A stretch of 64,000 nt of DNA from NCBI GenBank assembly GCA_963704975.1, contig CAVPIK010000038.1, positions 1 through 64,000 of the forward strand, written 5' to 3'. This DNA is from JAGNDO01 sp963704975 (GTDB lineage Bacteria > Chloroflexota > Anaerolineae > Caldilineales > Caldilineaceae). Made by a program: the position numbers and the translations under genes. How positions within the stretch are numbered: position 1 is the first letter of the stretch; every line of letters starts with the position of its first letter. The notes below the pieces were generated by a model that saw only the letters and a list, made by a program, of their open reading frames with translations, was not told the DNA's origin and did no database searches. This document shows positions 1-8,422 of the stretch, one piece after another.

Positions 1-1
1 G

Positions 2-863
2 CTGCCAGATCTGCGGGTAGACATTGACCGGCTGATCGCCCACGGACGCTGGCTGTTGGACAACGGCTGCCACGGCCTGGCCGTCTTCGGCACCACCAGC
101 GAGGCCAACTCCTTCTCCGTGGCCGAGCGCATGGATGTGCTGGACGGCCTGGTGGACGCCGGCATCGACCCGGCGCTCCTCGTCCCCGGCACGGGCATGT
201 GCGCCATCCCGGACGCTGTGTCCCTGACCTCCCATGCGGTGCGGTTGGGTGCGTCCGGGGTGCTCATGCTGCCGCCCTTTTACTACAAAGGCGTCAGCGA
301 TGACGGGCTGTTCGCCGCCTATTCCGAGGTGATCCAGCGGGTGGGGGACAGTCGGCTGCGGGTCTATCTGTACCATATTCCGCCGATTTCCCAGGTGGGC
401 ATCAGCCTCAAATTGATCGAGCGGCTACTGACCGCCTATCCGGGCACCGTCGCTGGGAATCAAGGACAGCTCCGGCGACTGGGCCAACCAACAGGCCATC
501 CTGGACGCCTTCCCCGGCTTCGGCACCCTCACCGGGTCGGAGAAGTTTTTGTTGGAGAATTTGAAACGGGGCGGCGTCGGCACCATCACCGCCGTGGCCA
601 ACGTGATCCCCGACCGTCTGCGCGCCTTCTATGACGGCTGGCAGAGCATGGACGAGGCCGAAGCCGTCGCCGCCCAAGACAAACTCAACGCCACCCGCAT
701 GGCCATGCAAGGCTACCCCCCGGTCCCCGCGCTGAAGGAGATGATGGCGTCTATGCGTCAAGATCCGGCCTGGCGCACCGTACGTCCGCCGTTGACGGTG
801 TTGACGGAAGCGCAGCGGGTGTCTTTGATGGCGGGTTTGGATCTGGGGAAGATTGCAGGGTAA
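2..863 (+). pseudogene. DapA/NanA-family aldolase (dihydrodipicolinate synthase superfamily), 5' partial, frameshifted
   Basis: The start codon lies left of the window. The visible protein follows a class I lyase TIM barrel: the GTTSE phosphate-site region near the start, the YLYHIPP segment with the family tyrosine, and IKDSSGD with the Schiff-base lysine. Reading begins in one frame and continues in the next after about position 458, where one extra A in GGGAATC separates the tyrosine and lysine parts. Members cleave or form 2-keto acids (dihydrodipicolinate, N-acetylneuraminate, keto-deoxy sugars). The neighbouring nagA, ROK and SIS genes favour a sugar-acid or sialic-acid substrate over lysine synthesis, but this is inference. 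The shift looks like a single-base error. Confidence 0.8.
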
Positions 864-878
864 GTCCGTCGAATCGTG

Positions 879-977
879 TCGAAACAAAAAGATCACCCCA
901 CTGTAGCTAGGTCCGTTTACCGGACGCACGGCGTGAAGCCGACATTCGCTTTCAGTGGAGTGATCTTTATGTTTCGA
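879..977. repeat. Cloverleaf-like inverted repeat, 25-bp arms
   Basis: The arms at 879-903 and 953-977 match at 23 of 25 positions when one is reverse-complemented. The 49-nt interior contains two further small hairpins, GTCCG..CGGAC and CGGC..GCCG, so the transcript could fold as a three-stem structure. It sits between the aldolase stop and a small gene. It could be a miniature mobile element, a terminator or a structured RNA; no transposase is visible. Confidence 0.6.
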
Positions 978-995
978 CTATAGCAGATAGAAGGT

Positions 996-1259
996 GTGCC
1001 GTCAATCAGAAAAACAACTTTCCCACATCAAGTGCACGACCATCTCCCTACCTTGGAAGAGGTTGTCGCCAAAATCAGGGCCGGGAAATCAGACCCGGCG
1101 CTCTACGAACCCGCCACCGAATCTTTGGCTGATCTCTTGGCACGAGCCCGCGATGAGGAACCAATTGATTCCGCTGAATTTGACCGCCAGTGGGCAGAGA
1201 TCGAAGCCTACATGAAGGCACGAGATCGAGCAGATGATGTACGTGAGGGAAGATTGTAA
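996..1259 (+). CDS. Small conserved-looking acidic protein, unknown function
   Basis: An 87-residue protein starting at GTG. It is mostly charged and helical (LPTLEEVVAKIRAGK, then DEEPIDSAEFDRQWAEIEAYMKARD). The composition resembles small orphan proteins or antitoxins that accompany toxin genes, but no toxin gene lies next to it: nagA follows on the opposite strand. The overlapping frame from 994 gives a less protein-like translation. The start is uncertain because no clear ribosome binding site is visible and the upstream 20 bases abut the inverted repeat. Confidence 0.45.
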   Translation: MPSIRKTTFPHQVHDHLPTLEEVVAKIRAGKSDPALYEPATESLADLLARARDEEPIDSAEFDRQWAEIEAYMKARDRADDVREGRL

Positions 1260-1283
1260 GCATCACCCGCCGCATTCTTGCGA

Positions 1284-2432
1284 TTACCCCAAAGTATCCA
1301 TAAGCTCCCCACCCACCCACGTCTTCAATACCCGCAAATCCCCATCCAACAGCACCAGATCCGCGTCCGCGCCGGGGGCGAGGCGGCCTTTGCGCGTCTG
1401 GTTGAGGAGGGTGGCGGGGGTGGACGTGACCGTGGCGAGGCCGTCCTCCACGGCGCAGCCGGTGCAGCGGATGAGGTTGCGCAGGCAGCCGTCCAGGGGC
1501 AGGATGACGCCGGCCAGGGTGCCGTCGGCCAGGCGGGCGTCGGTGTCGGTGACGGTGACGGCGTAGTCGCCCAGGATGTATTGGCCGGGGGACATGCCCA
1601 GGGCGGCCATGGCGTCGCTGACCAGGTTGAGCCGGGTCGGTCCCAGGATTTGCCAGACCAGGCGCATGAGGTCCGGGTGGACGTGGATGTTGTCGGCGAT
1701 CAGGCCCACGGTGAGCTGGGGGGCGTTGAGGAGGGCGGCGGGCAGGCCCGGTTCCCGGTGGTGCAGGGTGGGCATGGCGTTGAAGAGGTGGGTGCCGTAG
1801 CGGATGCCGGCGGCGAAGCCGGCCTGGGCCTGGGCATAGGTGGCGGTGGAGTGGCCGGCGCTGACGACCACGCCCCGACCGACCAGGGCGGCGATGGTTT
1901 CCAGTGCGCCGGGGAGTTCCGGGGCCAGGGTGACCAGGGCGACGCCGGTTTCCGGGGACCAGTCGGCCACGGCTTCGGGGGAGGGGAGGCGCAGGTGGGC
2001 GGGGTTGTGGGCGCCCTTTTTGGCCGGGTTGAGGAAGGGGCCTTCGATGTGCAGCCCCAGGGGGATGGCTCCGCGATAGCCCGCGGGCGGACCGGCCATG
2101 ATCACATCTTGGGCGGCTCGGCTGACGGCGAGGGGGGCGGTGATGATGGTGGGCAGGAAGGCGGTGACGCCGTAGCGGGGCAGTTGCTCGCCCACGGCCC
2201 AGATGGTGGTGGGATCTGCCGTGAAGTCCAGGCCGAAGCCGCCGTTGACTTGGAGGTCCAGAAAGCCGGGGGCCAGAAACGCGCCGCCACCGTCCACGAA
2301 GTCCAGATCATCCGGCAGGGGCATGGACCCGATGGCTCCACAGGCGACGATCCGCCCCCGATCCACCAGCAGGCCGCCCTTTTCCACCCGCTGGCGAGGG
2401 GTGAGCAAGGTGACGTTGTGAATGAAAAGCAT
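1284..2432 (-). CDS. nagA: N-acetylglucosamine-6-phosphate deacetylase
   Basis: An intact 382-residue amidohydrolase. It removes the acetyl group from GlcNAc-6-phosphate in the cytoplasm, feeding amino-sugar catabolism. Visible signatures are HIEGPF with metal-ligand Glu130, SAGHS with His194, GTHLFNAM with His215, the DNIHVHP substrate loop near 250 and the catalytic Asp273 in VSDAM. The length is normal. AAGGAG lies 8 nt before the ATG. The ABC-2 pair transcribed in the same direction upstream is separated by a hairpin. The function fits an amino-sugar locus together with the ROK and SIS genes nearby. Confidence 0.93.
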   Translation of the reverse strand: MLFIHNVTLLTPRQRVEKGGLLVDRGRIVACGAIGSMPLPDDLDFVDGGGAFLAPGFLDLQVNGGFGLDFTADPTTIWAVGEQLPRYGVTAFLPTIITAPLAVSRAAQDVIMAGPPAGYRGAIPLGLHIEGPFLNPAKKGAHNPAHLRLPSPEAVADWSPETGVALVTLAPELPGALETIAALVGRGVVVSAGHSTATYAQAQAGFAAGIRYGTHLFNAMPTLHHREPGLPAALLNAPQLTVGLIADNIHVHPDLMRLVWQILGPTRLNLVSDAMAALGMSPGQYILGDYAVTVTDTDARLADGTLAGVILPLDGCLRNLIRCTGCAVEDGLATVTSTPATLLNQTRKGRLAPGADADLVLLDGDLRVLKTWVGGELMDTLG

Positions 2433-2478
2433 GGAAGTCTCTCCTTCAGAATTAACCGCCGAGGGCGCAGAGGCAAAG

Positions 2479-2513
2479 AAACCGCAGAGGGGCTTTGAGT
2501 TTCCTCTGCGGTT
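2479..2513. terminator. Hairpin between the ABC-2 permease and nagA
   Basis: AACCGCAGAGG at 2479 pairs with CCTCTGCGGTT ending at 2513. It sits just after the stop of the permease gene (minus strand) and upstream of nagA. The preceding bases CCGCCGAGGGCGCAGAGG belong to the same family as the larger palindrome at 29.2 kb. It is probably a transcriptional punctuation element; no long T-tract follows. Confidence 0.5.
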
Positions 2514-2521
2514 GATCGTTG

Positions 2522-3340
2522 TTATTGCCAGGGCCAGGCCGCGGTGGTGAGGTTGCGGCGGTCGAAGGCGATGACGGCAAAGCCCAGGAAGGCGACGCCG
2601 ACGCCCAGGAGGACGATCAGGTCCACGGTGGACATGCTGCCTTGGGCGATGGAGAGCATGGATCGGTCGTAGTATTGGTAGAGGAAGAGGGGCTTGAGGG
2701 GTTTCAGCCCGTCCACCAGGGGGACCAGGTTGTTGGCGAAAAAGGTGATGACGACGAAGGCGGTGGCGGCGCTGATGGCGGCCCGGCGGGTGGGCAGATA
2801 GGCTGCCAGCCAGAGGCAGACCATCATGTGGGCGAAGGTGATGGGCCAGGCTTCCAGGGCCAGGGTGAAGGCCCGCTGGGGGGTGAGTATGTCTTGGTCC
2901 AGCAGGGAGCGCATGGTGGAGACGATCAGGGCGGCGGCGGCGCCGGAGATGGCCAGGATGCCCAGCAGGGCGATGCCCAGGGCCAGGGCTTTGATGACCA
3001 CGACTTGCCAGCGGGTGAGGGGCAGGGTGGCGAAGAGTTCCAGGGTGCCGGCGTCCTCTTCCCCGGCCAGGGTGGCGGTGGCGGAGGTGAGGGCGAAGAT
3101 GATGGCCAGGAGGGAGAGGAAGTTGAGCACGGTGGAGGCGTAGTAGGCCCCAAAGGTGCTCATGTCCATGTTGCCCAGGGATTGATAGAGGGGGATGTTG
3201 TTGAGATTCATGTTCTTCATCTCGGCGGGCAGGTAGGGGTAGAAGACCGTGTAGAGGGCCACAAAGCCGCTCAATCCTATGCCCCAGCCGAGGATGGCCC
3301 CTCGGCGCACGGTCAGTTCGTGGCGCAGAAAACTAAACAT
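2522..3340 (-). CDS. ABC-2 type transporter permease
   Basis: A 272-residue integral membrane protein starting MFSFLRHEL. It has an N-terminal helix, an extracytoplasmic loop, then about five more hydrophobic segments. The TLAGEEDAGTLELFATLPLTR region is the cytoplasmic coupling segment typical of ABC-2 permeases that export drugs, lipids or glycans. It overlaps the end of the upstream ATPase gene by 28 nt, so the two are co-translated and probably form one exporter. The reading frame stays open further upstream, but that part is only the complement frame of the ATPase gene. The substrate cannot be told. Confidence 0.85.
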   Translation of the reverse strand: MFSFLRHELTVRRGAILGWGIGLSGFVALYTVFYPYLPAEMKNMNLNNIPLYQSLGNMDMSTFGAYYASTVLNFLSLLAIIFALTSATATLAGEEDAGTLELFATLPLTRWQVVVIKALALGIALLGILAISGAAAALIVSTMRSLLDQDILTPQRAFTLALEAWPITFAHMMVCLWLAAYLPTRRAAISAATAFVVITFFANNLVPLVDGLKPLKPLFLYQYYDRSMLSIAQGSMSTVDLIVLLGVGVAFLGFAVIAFDRRNLTTAAWPWQ

Positions 3341-4254
3341 GGTTGGCCCCCTTGGGATTGTTGCCGCCGTTTTTGCCCGCCGTAGAAGGCCAGGAAGATG
3401 TCCTCCAGGGTGACGGGGTGCTCTTCGATGTCGACGACGCCGATCTGCACGGCGGTGACCATGACGGCCTGCAAATTGCGCTGGATTTCCAGGGTGATGG
3501 CGGTGCCGTCCCGCTCGATCTCCCGCACGCCGTCCAGGTTGAAGGCGTTGGGCGAAGGGGCTTTTTGCAGGCTGAGGCGCAGGCGGCGGAACTGTTGGCC
3601 GATCAGCGCGTCCACCCACTCCACGGCCACCAGCTTGCCGGCGCGGATGATGCCCACCCGGTCGCACACGGCCTGGACTTCGGGCAGGATGTGGGAGGAG
3701 AAGAAGACCGTGCGGCCCTCGTCCCGGGTCTCCCGCACCAGCTCCAGGATGGTCTGCTGGACCAGGGGGTCCAGGCCGCTGGTGGGTTCGTCCAAAATCA
3801 GCAGATCCGGCTTGTGCATCATGGCGGCCACCAGGCCCACCTTCTGCTTGTTGCCCCGGGAATATTGCTTGAGGTGGCGGCTGGGGTCCAGATCCAGCCG
3901 CTCGGTCAACTCGTCCCGGTATTTTTTGTCCTTCATGCCCCGCACGGAGCCCATGACCTCCAAAAACTGGCGACCGGTCAAGGTGTCGGGCAGGCTGAGT
4001 TCACCGGGCAGGTAGCCCACCCGCTTGCGGATTTCCACCCCATCCGCTCGGCTGTCCAGGCCAAAGAGGGACGCCTTGCCCTGGTCGGCGCGGATCACGT
4101 CCATGAGCACCCGCTGGGTGGTGGTCTTCCCCGCGCCGTTGGGGCCGAGGAAGCCGAAGACCTCCCCCTGCTCCACGGTCATGGTCACCTCTTCAATGCC
4201 CAGGTGACGGCCATAGTAGAGGGTCAGATCCCGGATGTCGATGACGGTTTGCAT
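3313..4254 (-). CDS. ABC transporter ATP-binding protein (ABC-2 exporter type)
   Basis: A 313-residue nucleotide-binding subunit. It shows Walker A GPNGAGKTT at about 37-45, the YSRGNKQK signature at 131-138, Walker B LLILDEP with Glu156 and the switch His188 in SSHIL. A C-terminal 90-residue extension follows, as in BcrA/CcmA-like exporters. An AAAGGAA ribosome site precedes MQTVID. The gene is intact and overlaps the permease gene at its 3' end. The open frame runs upstream through a palindrome translated as repeated HKEHKE; I reject that extension. Confidence 0.9.
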   Translation of the reverse strand: MQTVIDIRDLTLYYGRHLGIEEVTMTVEQGEVFGFLGPNGAGKTTTQRVLMDVIRADQGKASLFGLDSRADGVEIRKRVGYLPGELSLPDTLTGRQFLEVMGSVRGMKDKKYRDELTERLDLDPSRHLKQYSRGNKQKVGLVAAMMHKPDLLILDEPTSGLDPLVQQTILELVRETRDEGRTVFFSSHILPEVQAVCDRVGIIRAGKLVAVEWVDALIGQQFRRLRLSLQKAPSPNAFNLDGVREIERDGTAITLEIQRNLQAVMVTAVQIGVVDIEEHPVTLEDIFLAFYGGQKRRQQSQGGQPCLVFCATN

Positions 4255-4271
4255 GGTGGGTTCCTTTCCAG

Positions 4272-4359
4272 AATTCACCACAAAGAACACAAGAGCACAA
4301 AGATTTTCTTTTTGAGCTTCTTTTTCTTTGTGTTCTTTGTGTTCTTTGTGGTGAAAATT
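4272..4359. repeat. Long palindrome built of CACAAAGAA-type tandem units
   Basis: The arms at 4272-4302 and 4326-4359 are imperfect reverse complements, each made of repeated CACAAAGAA / TTCTTTGTG units, with a pyrimidine-rich loop. It lies between the upstream dehydrogenase stop and the ABC ATPase start on the minus strand, so it may end one transcript before the next begins. It is one of the tandem-unit palindromes described in the findings. Confidence 0.75.
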
Positions 4360-4384
4360 ATTTCGTCCTGCCAGATCAGACGTT

Positions 4385-5387
4385 TCAGGCGACGGCCACC
4401 GGCACACCCAATTCCGCGGACCGGTACGCGGCCAGCACGATTTCCGTGGCCCGCAGACCGTCCAGGCCGGTGACGGCGGGGGGACGGCCCGTGCGGATGG
4501 CGGCGACGAATTCGTCGATCATGGCCTGGTTGGCGTCGGATCCCCAGTAGGCCCAGGCCATGTGCCGGGCCGGGTTGCCGTGGACGGTCAGGTTCTGGCG
4601 GAAGGGGTCGGTGAGGATCACGCCGCCGTCGCCCACGATTTCCATGGTCAGCCCGCCCCAGGTGGGGAAGAGGCGGGGGCGGCTCCAACTGCAATCGATG
4701 CTGGCGAAGATGCCGTTGGCAAAGGTGAGCATGACCAGGCCGCCGGTCTCCACCTCCACCTCGTCGGCGTGGAGGATGTGGTTGAACTGGGCGTAGACTT
4801 CGGTGATTTCGCTGCCCAGCATCCAGCGCAAAATGTCGGCCAGATGGACGATGTGGTCCATGCCCGCACCGCCGCCGGCCAGGGCTTTGTCCACAAACCA
4901 GGCCCGGTGATGGCTGGGGTTCTGGCCTTGGTTCGTGGTGTTGAAGGCCCGCAACGCGCCCACGGCCCCCTGCGTCCAAGGCCGATTTGACCTCGACCAA
5001 CGGGGCGCTGAAGCGCATGGGGAAGGCGGTCATCAGCATCACCCCGGCCTGGGCGCAGGCATCGATCATAGCCTGGGCGTCTTCCGCCGTGGTTGCCAGG
5101 GGCTTCTCGCACAGGACATGCACCCCGGCGGCCGCGGCCATCTCCACCAGGGGGCGGTGCCGGGTGTTCTCCGAGCAGACCACCACCGCGTCGGCGTCGG
5201 CCAGGAGGGCGGCGTAGTCGGCATAAAGGGTGGTGTTGAATTTGGCGGCGAAATCCTGGCCGCGCTGGGCGTCGTCCTCGTCGGCAATGCCGATCATTTC
5301 CACGCCGGGGACGGCCCGCAGGTTGCCCACATAGCTGTCCGCGTGGAGATGGGCCACATTCATGATGCCGATACGCAGATTGCTCAT
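4385..5387 (-). pseudogene. Gfo/Idh/MocA-family oxidoreductase 2, frameshifted
   Basis: The N-terminal Rossmann half (MSNLRIGIMNVAHLHADSY, then CSENTRHRP and CEKPLATT with the conserved lysine) reads in one frame. The C-terminal substrate half (VGALRAFNTTN to GVPVAVA) follows in another after about 4965. Joined, it is about 333 residues, the usual length. Such enzymes oxidise sugars or inositols with NAD(P). AGGTG lies before the ATG at 5387. The upstream dehydrogenase frame runs into this gene without a stop. The shift is most simply one extra C in GGGGGCCGTGGG. Confidence 0.8.
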
Positions 5388-6363
5388 GACTTTCACCTCC
5401 GGGGCGATGGTCACGGGCTGGCCCGTTTTGGCGGATTCCATGACGGCCAGGGCGAGCTGCACCGCGGCCACCCCCTCGCCGCCGGGGACCGGGACCGGCT
5501 TGTCGTGGATCACGGCGTCGTAAAAGGCTTTGATTTCGGTGGTGTACGGGCTTTCGCTCAAGGGGCTGCCCGCCACGGGGATGTCGGGACCGTCGCCGGC
5601 CGCGGCGGTGCAGATGCAGGGTGACCGGGGCGGTGCTTTCGGAGTCGCAGGTGATCAGCCCCTTCTCCCCGGCGATCTCGAAGGCGGTGCGGAAGGTGGG
5701 GGGCGGATAGGCCCAGGAGCCGGTGACGTGGCTGATGGCCCCGCTGCGTGGGTGAGGATGGCCAGGGCGTGGGTGCCCGTGCTCTTGGCGAAGACCTGGG
5801 TGACCGGTCCGGCCACCCAGCGGGCGTAGTCCAGATCGTGGATCATCAGATCCAGCACCATGCCGCCGGACTTGGCATCGTCCACAAACCAGTTGTCCGC
5901 CGCCTTCTTGGGCTGGAAGGATTCCCGGCTCAGGCGGATGACCGCGGGGCGGCCGATCTCCCCGGCCATCACCCGGCGGCGGGCCTGGGCATAGTCGGGG
6001 AAGAAGCGCACCACGTGGGCCACCATCAGCTTGACCCCGGCGGCCTCGCAGGCGGCGGTCATCTCCTGGGCCTGGGCCAGGGTGCGGCCCAAGGGTTTTT
6101 CGCACAGGATATGTTTGCCCGCTGGCCGCGGATTCCAACACCAATTCATAGTGGCGATGGGTGGGCGCGCAGATGTCCACGATGTCCACATCATCCAGCA
6201 TGGCGGCCAGATCCGGGTAGAGTTGGCCGCCATATTTGGCAATCAAGACTTGGGCTTCGTCCGGGGCCTTGGTGACAAACCCGGCGATCTGGGCACCGGT
6301 CTGCGCCCAGCCCGCGGCGTGGGTCGATCCCATGAAGCCCGTGCCGACAATTCCGATACGCAT
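5388..6363 (-). pseudogene. Gfo/Idh/MocA-family oxidoreductase 1, three frameshifts
   Basis: MRIGIVGTGFMGSTHAAGW opens a Rossmann fold. HILCEKPLGRTLAQAQ carries the conserved lysine, and GGMVLDLMIHDLDYARW is the usual central motif. Frames change near 6120, 5749 and 5605; the first and third are each repaired by removing one G. The C-terminus (PYTTEIKAFYDAVIHDKP to QPVTIAPEV) is typical of the family. No stop separates it from the next dehydrogenase, so its 3' boundary is placed at the next ATG by inference. It probably acts on the sugar brought in by the adjacent importer. Confidence 0.75.
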
Positions 6364-6380
6364 GGAGGGAGATCCTTTCA

Positions 6381-6513
6381 ATGAGTAAGGAGTGATGAGT
6401 AAGGTCGTGTTGAGTTAGGGGTGTTGCTTTGGGTGCGTTGAGTGATACTCGAAATGTGTAAAAAAGCACGCTTTTCGGGATACCAGCGAAATTACTCATC
6501 ACTCTTTACTCAT
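6381..6513. repeat. Spaced inverted repeat of ATGAGTAAGGAGTG units
   Basis: The arm at 6381-6402 is matched by 6492-6513 at 21 of 22 positions in reverse complement. The arms consist of repeated GAGTAA / TTACTC blocks and flank about 90 nt without a gene. The element fills the gap between the permease stop at 6520 and the dehydrogenase start at 6363, both on the minus strand. Confidence 0.65.
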
Positions 6514-6519
6514 CACGTT

Positions 6520-7369
6520 CTATTTCACCGCGCCCGCGGTCAAGCCGCTGATGAGTTGGCGGGAGAAGATGACGTAGAGGATGAAGACGGGCAGCATGGC
6601 CAGGGTGAGGGAGGCCAGGACGGCGTTCCAGTCGCTGACGAATTGGCCCAGGAATTGCTGGGTGCCCAGGGTGATGGTCTTCTTGGCCTCGCCGGGGGCC
6701 AGGATCAGGGGGAACCAGAGGTCGTTCCAGACCGGGATCATGGTGAAGACGGCGACCGTGGCGATGGCCGGGCGCACCAGGGGCAGGATCAGGCCGAAGA
6801 CCCGGTATTCGTTGGCGCCGTCCATGCGGGCGGCGTCTTTCAGTTCACGGGGGACTTGGCGCATGAACTGTTGCAGGATGAAGATGGTCAGGGGCAGGCC
6901 CATGGCCGTGTAGACCAGGATCAGGGCGGTCAGGGTGTTGATCAGCCCCATGGCCACCACCAGGCGCAGGATGCTCACCGTGCCCAGGCGGATGGGGATC
7001 ATGATGCCCAGGGCCAGATAGAGGCCCATGAAGCCGTTGCCGGGAAACTCATATTCGGAGAGCGCATAGGCGGCCATCGACCCGGTCATCAGGATCAGGG
7101 CCATGGTGATCAGGGTGACGGTCAAGCTGTTGCCCAAATAGGAGACAAAATTGGAGCGGGCCAGCACGGTCTCGAAGCCGCCCAGGCTGAAGGCTTCGTT
7201 CATGGGCAGGGCATAGGGCGTGTTGAAGATGGCCCGCCGGGTCTTGAAGGCGTTGATGATGGTCAAATAGATGGGAAAGAGGGAGAGCAGGGTAAAAAAG
7301 GCCAGCACCACATAGGGCACTGATGGGGCCAATTGTACGCTCGTACCAGGAAGTTCGGATTTTTCGCAT
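6520..7369 (-). pseudogene. CUT1 carbohydrate ABC transporter permease (MalG-like), one frameshift
   Basis: MRKIRTSWYERT begins at ATG 7369 behind an AGGAG site. The frame changes near 7320 to VPYVVLAFFTLLSLFPIY and then runs intact to SGLTAGAVK. Six membrane helices are recognisable. The EAA loop appears as KDAARMDGANEYRVFGLILPLVRP, the docking site for the MsmK/MalK-type ATPase. No ATPase is encoded here, which is common for CUT1 systems sharing one ATPase. It is coupled to the next permease (12-nt gap). One extra A near CCCATCAGTG explains the shift. Confidence 0.85.
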
Positions 7370-7381
7370 GGATCGCCTCTC

Positions 7382-8323
7382 CTAAAGCTCGTAGGTCTGA
7401 ACCCGACGCTGCCAGGCAAACATATAGAGCAGGACACCGGCCAGGATGATCAGGAACATCATGGTGGCGACCGTGGCCCCCATGGTCGGGTTGCCAAGCT
7501 GAAGTTGGTTGCCAAAGAAGGTGCGATAGAAGAGGGTGCCCAAAATGTCCGTGGAATAGTTGGGGCCGGCCAGCGCGCCCTGGGTGGTGTAGATCAGGTC
7601 AAAGGCGTTGAAGTTGCCCACATAGGTCAGGATGGTGACGATGCCCACCGTGGGCAGGATCAGGGGGAACTTGATGCGCCAGAAGGCCGTCCACATGGAC
7701 GCCCCATCCACCCGGGCCGCCTCGATCAACTCGTCGGGGATGCTGATCAGCGAGGCATAGAAGAGCATCATGGGGATGCCGATAAATTGCCAGACCGAGA
7801 TCAGGGACAAGGTGATCAGGGCCGGGCCTTGCAGACCGAGCCAGGGCTTGAACAGAGATTCCAGCCCCACGGCCCCCAACATGCCTTCGGCCACGCCCCA
7901 CAAGGGGCTGAGGATCAGTTGCCAAATAAAGCCCACGATCACAAAGGAGAGCATGGTGGGCATAAAGAAGATCGTGCGGAAAATGCCCCGGCCTCGGGTG
8001 GTGGCTTGGGCCAGCAAGGCCGCCAAGAGCAGCCCCACGGGATTTTGCACGGCCATATTCACGGCAAAAAAGATGAAATTATTGCGCAACGCCCCCCAAA
8101 ACCGGGGCGACCACAGGGAATCCGTCAGCAGGGTGACATAGTTGCCCATGCCCACAAACGCCTCCTGCCCCGGCCCCACAGAGGTAAAAAAGCTCAAACG
8201 CACAGAATCGACCAGGGGATAGACCATAAACAGGGTATAGATCAACGTGGCCGGGGCCAAGAAGACCAGAATATGGGTCGGAAAGGGCTTGCGCCCTCGT
8301 TTTGCGGGTGTGGATTGGCTCAT
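7382..8323 (-). CDS. CUT1 carbohydrate ABC transporter permease (MalF/UgpA-like)
   Basis: An intact 313-residue inner-membrane permease beginning MSQSTPAKRGRKPF, with a first helix at about 19-40 and six helices in all. The EAA motif is EAARVDGASMWTAFWRIKFPLILP. GGGGGAA lies before the ATG. It forms the translocation pathway with the MalG-like partner downstream and receives sugar from the lipoprotein encoded upstream. Importers of this type move oligosaccharides or glycerol-phosphate; the surrounding amino-sugar genes hint at an aminosugar substrate. Confidence 0.93.
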   Translation of the reverse strand: MSQSTPAKRGRKPFPTHILVFLAPATLIYTLFMVYPLVDSVRLSFFTSVGPGQEAFVGMGNYVTLLTDSLWSPRFWGALRNNFIFFAVNMAVQNPVGLLLAALLAQATTRGRGIFRTIFFMPTMLSFVIVGFIWQLILSPLWGVAEGMLGAVGLESLFKPWLGLQGPALITLSLISVWQFIGIPMMLFYASLISIPDELIEAARVDGASMWTAFWRIKFPLILPTVGIVTILTYVGNFNAFDLIYTTQGALAGPNYSTDILGTLFYRTFFGNQLQLGNPTMGATVATMMFLIILAGVLLYMFAWQRRVQTYEL

Positions 8324-8340
8324 GTTTCCCCCTTTTGTGT

Positions 8341-8413
8341 GAAGGGGTGAGGGGGTGAAGGGGAGAAGGGGTGAACCACGTTCATCACCCCTTCACCCTT
8401 TCACCCCTTCACC
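8341..8413. repeat. Palindrome of GAAGGGGTGA units
   Basis: Purine-rich repeats (GAAGGGGTGAGGGGGTGAAG) at 8341-8375 are mirrored by TCACCCCTTCACC repeats at 8386-8413. The element occupies the gap between the sugar-binding protein stop at 8423 and the permease start at 8323. A hairpin here could reduce permease expression relative to the binding protein, a common arrangement in sugar importers. Confidence 0.6.
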
Positions 8414-8422
8414 CGTTCAGAC

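Noticed and set aside
1278..2498. Long plus-strand open frame rich in Gly/Asp/Gln opposite nagA
   Set aside because: It is the complement of an intact, motif-complete nagA. Its low-complexity composition is the usual by-product of GC-rich coding DNA.
2522..3667. N-terminal extension of the ABC-2 permease beyond 3340
   Set aside because: The extra 109 residues are the out-of-frame complement of the ATPase gene (Arg/His/Pro-rich); the ATG at 3340 starts a normal permease.
2519..4473. Other long plus-strand Gly/His-rich frames opposite the ABC-2 pair
   Set aside because: They lie entirely opposite well-supported ABC genes and show no start-site or family signature.
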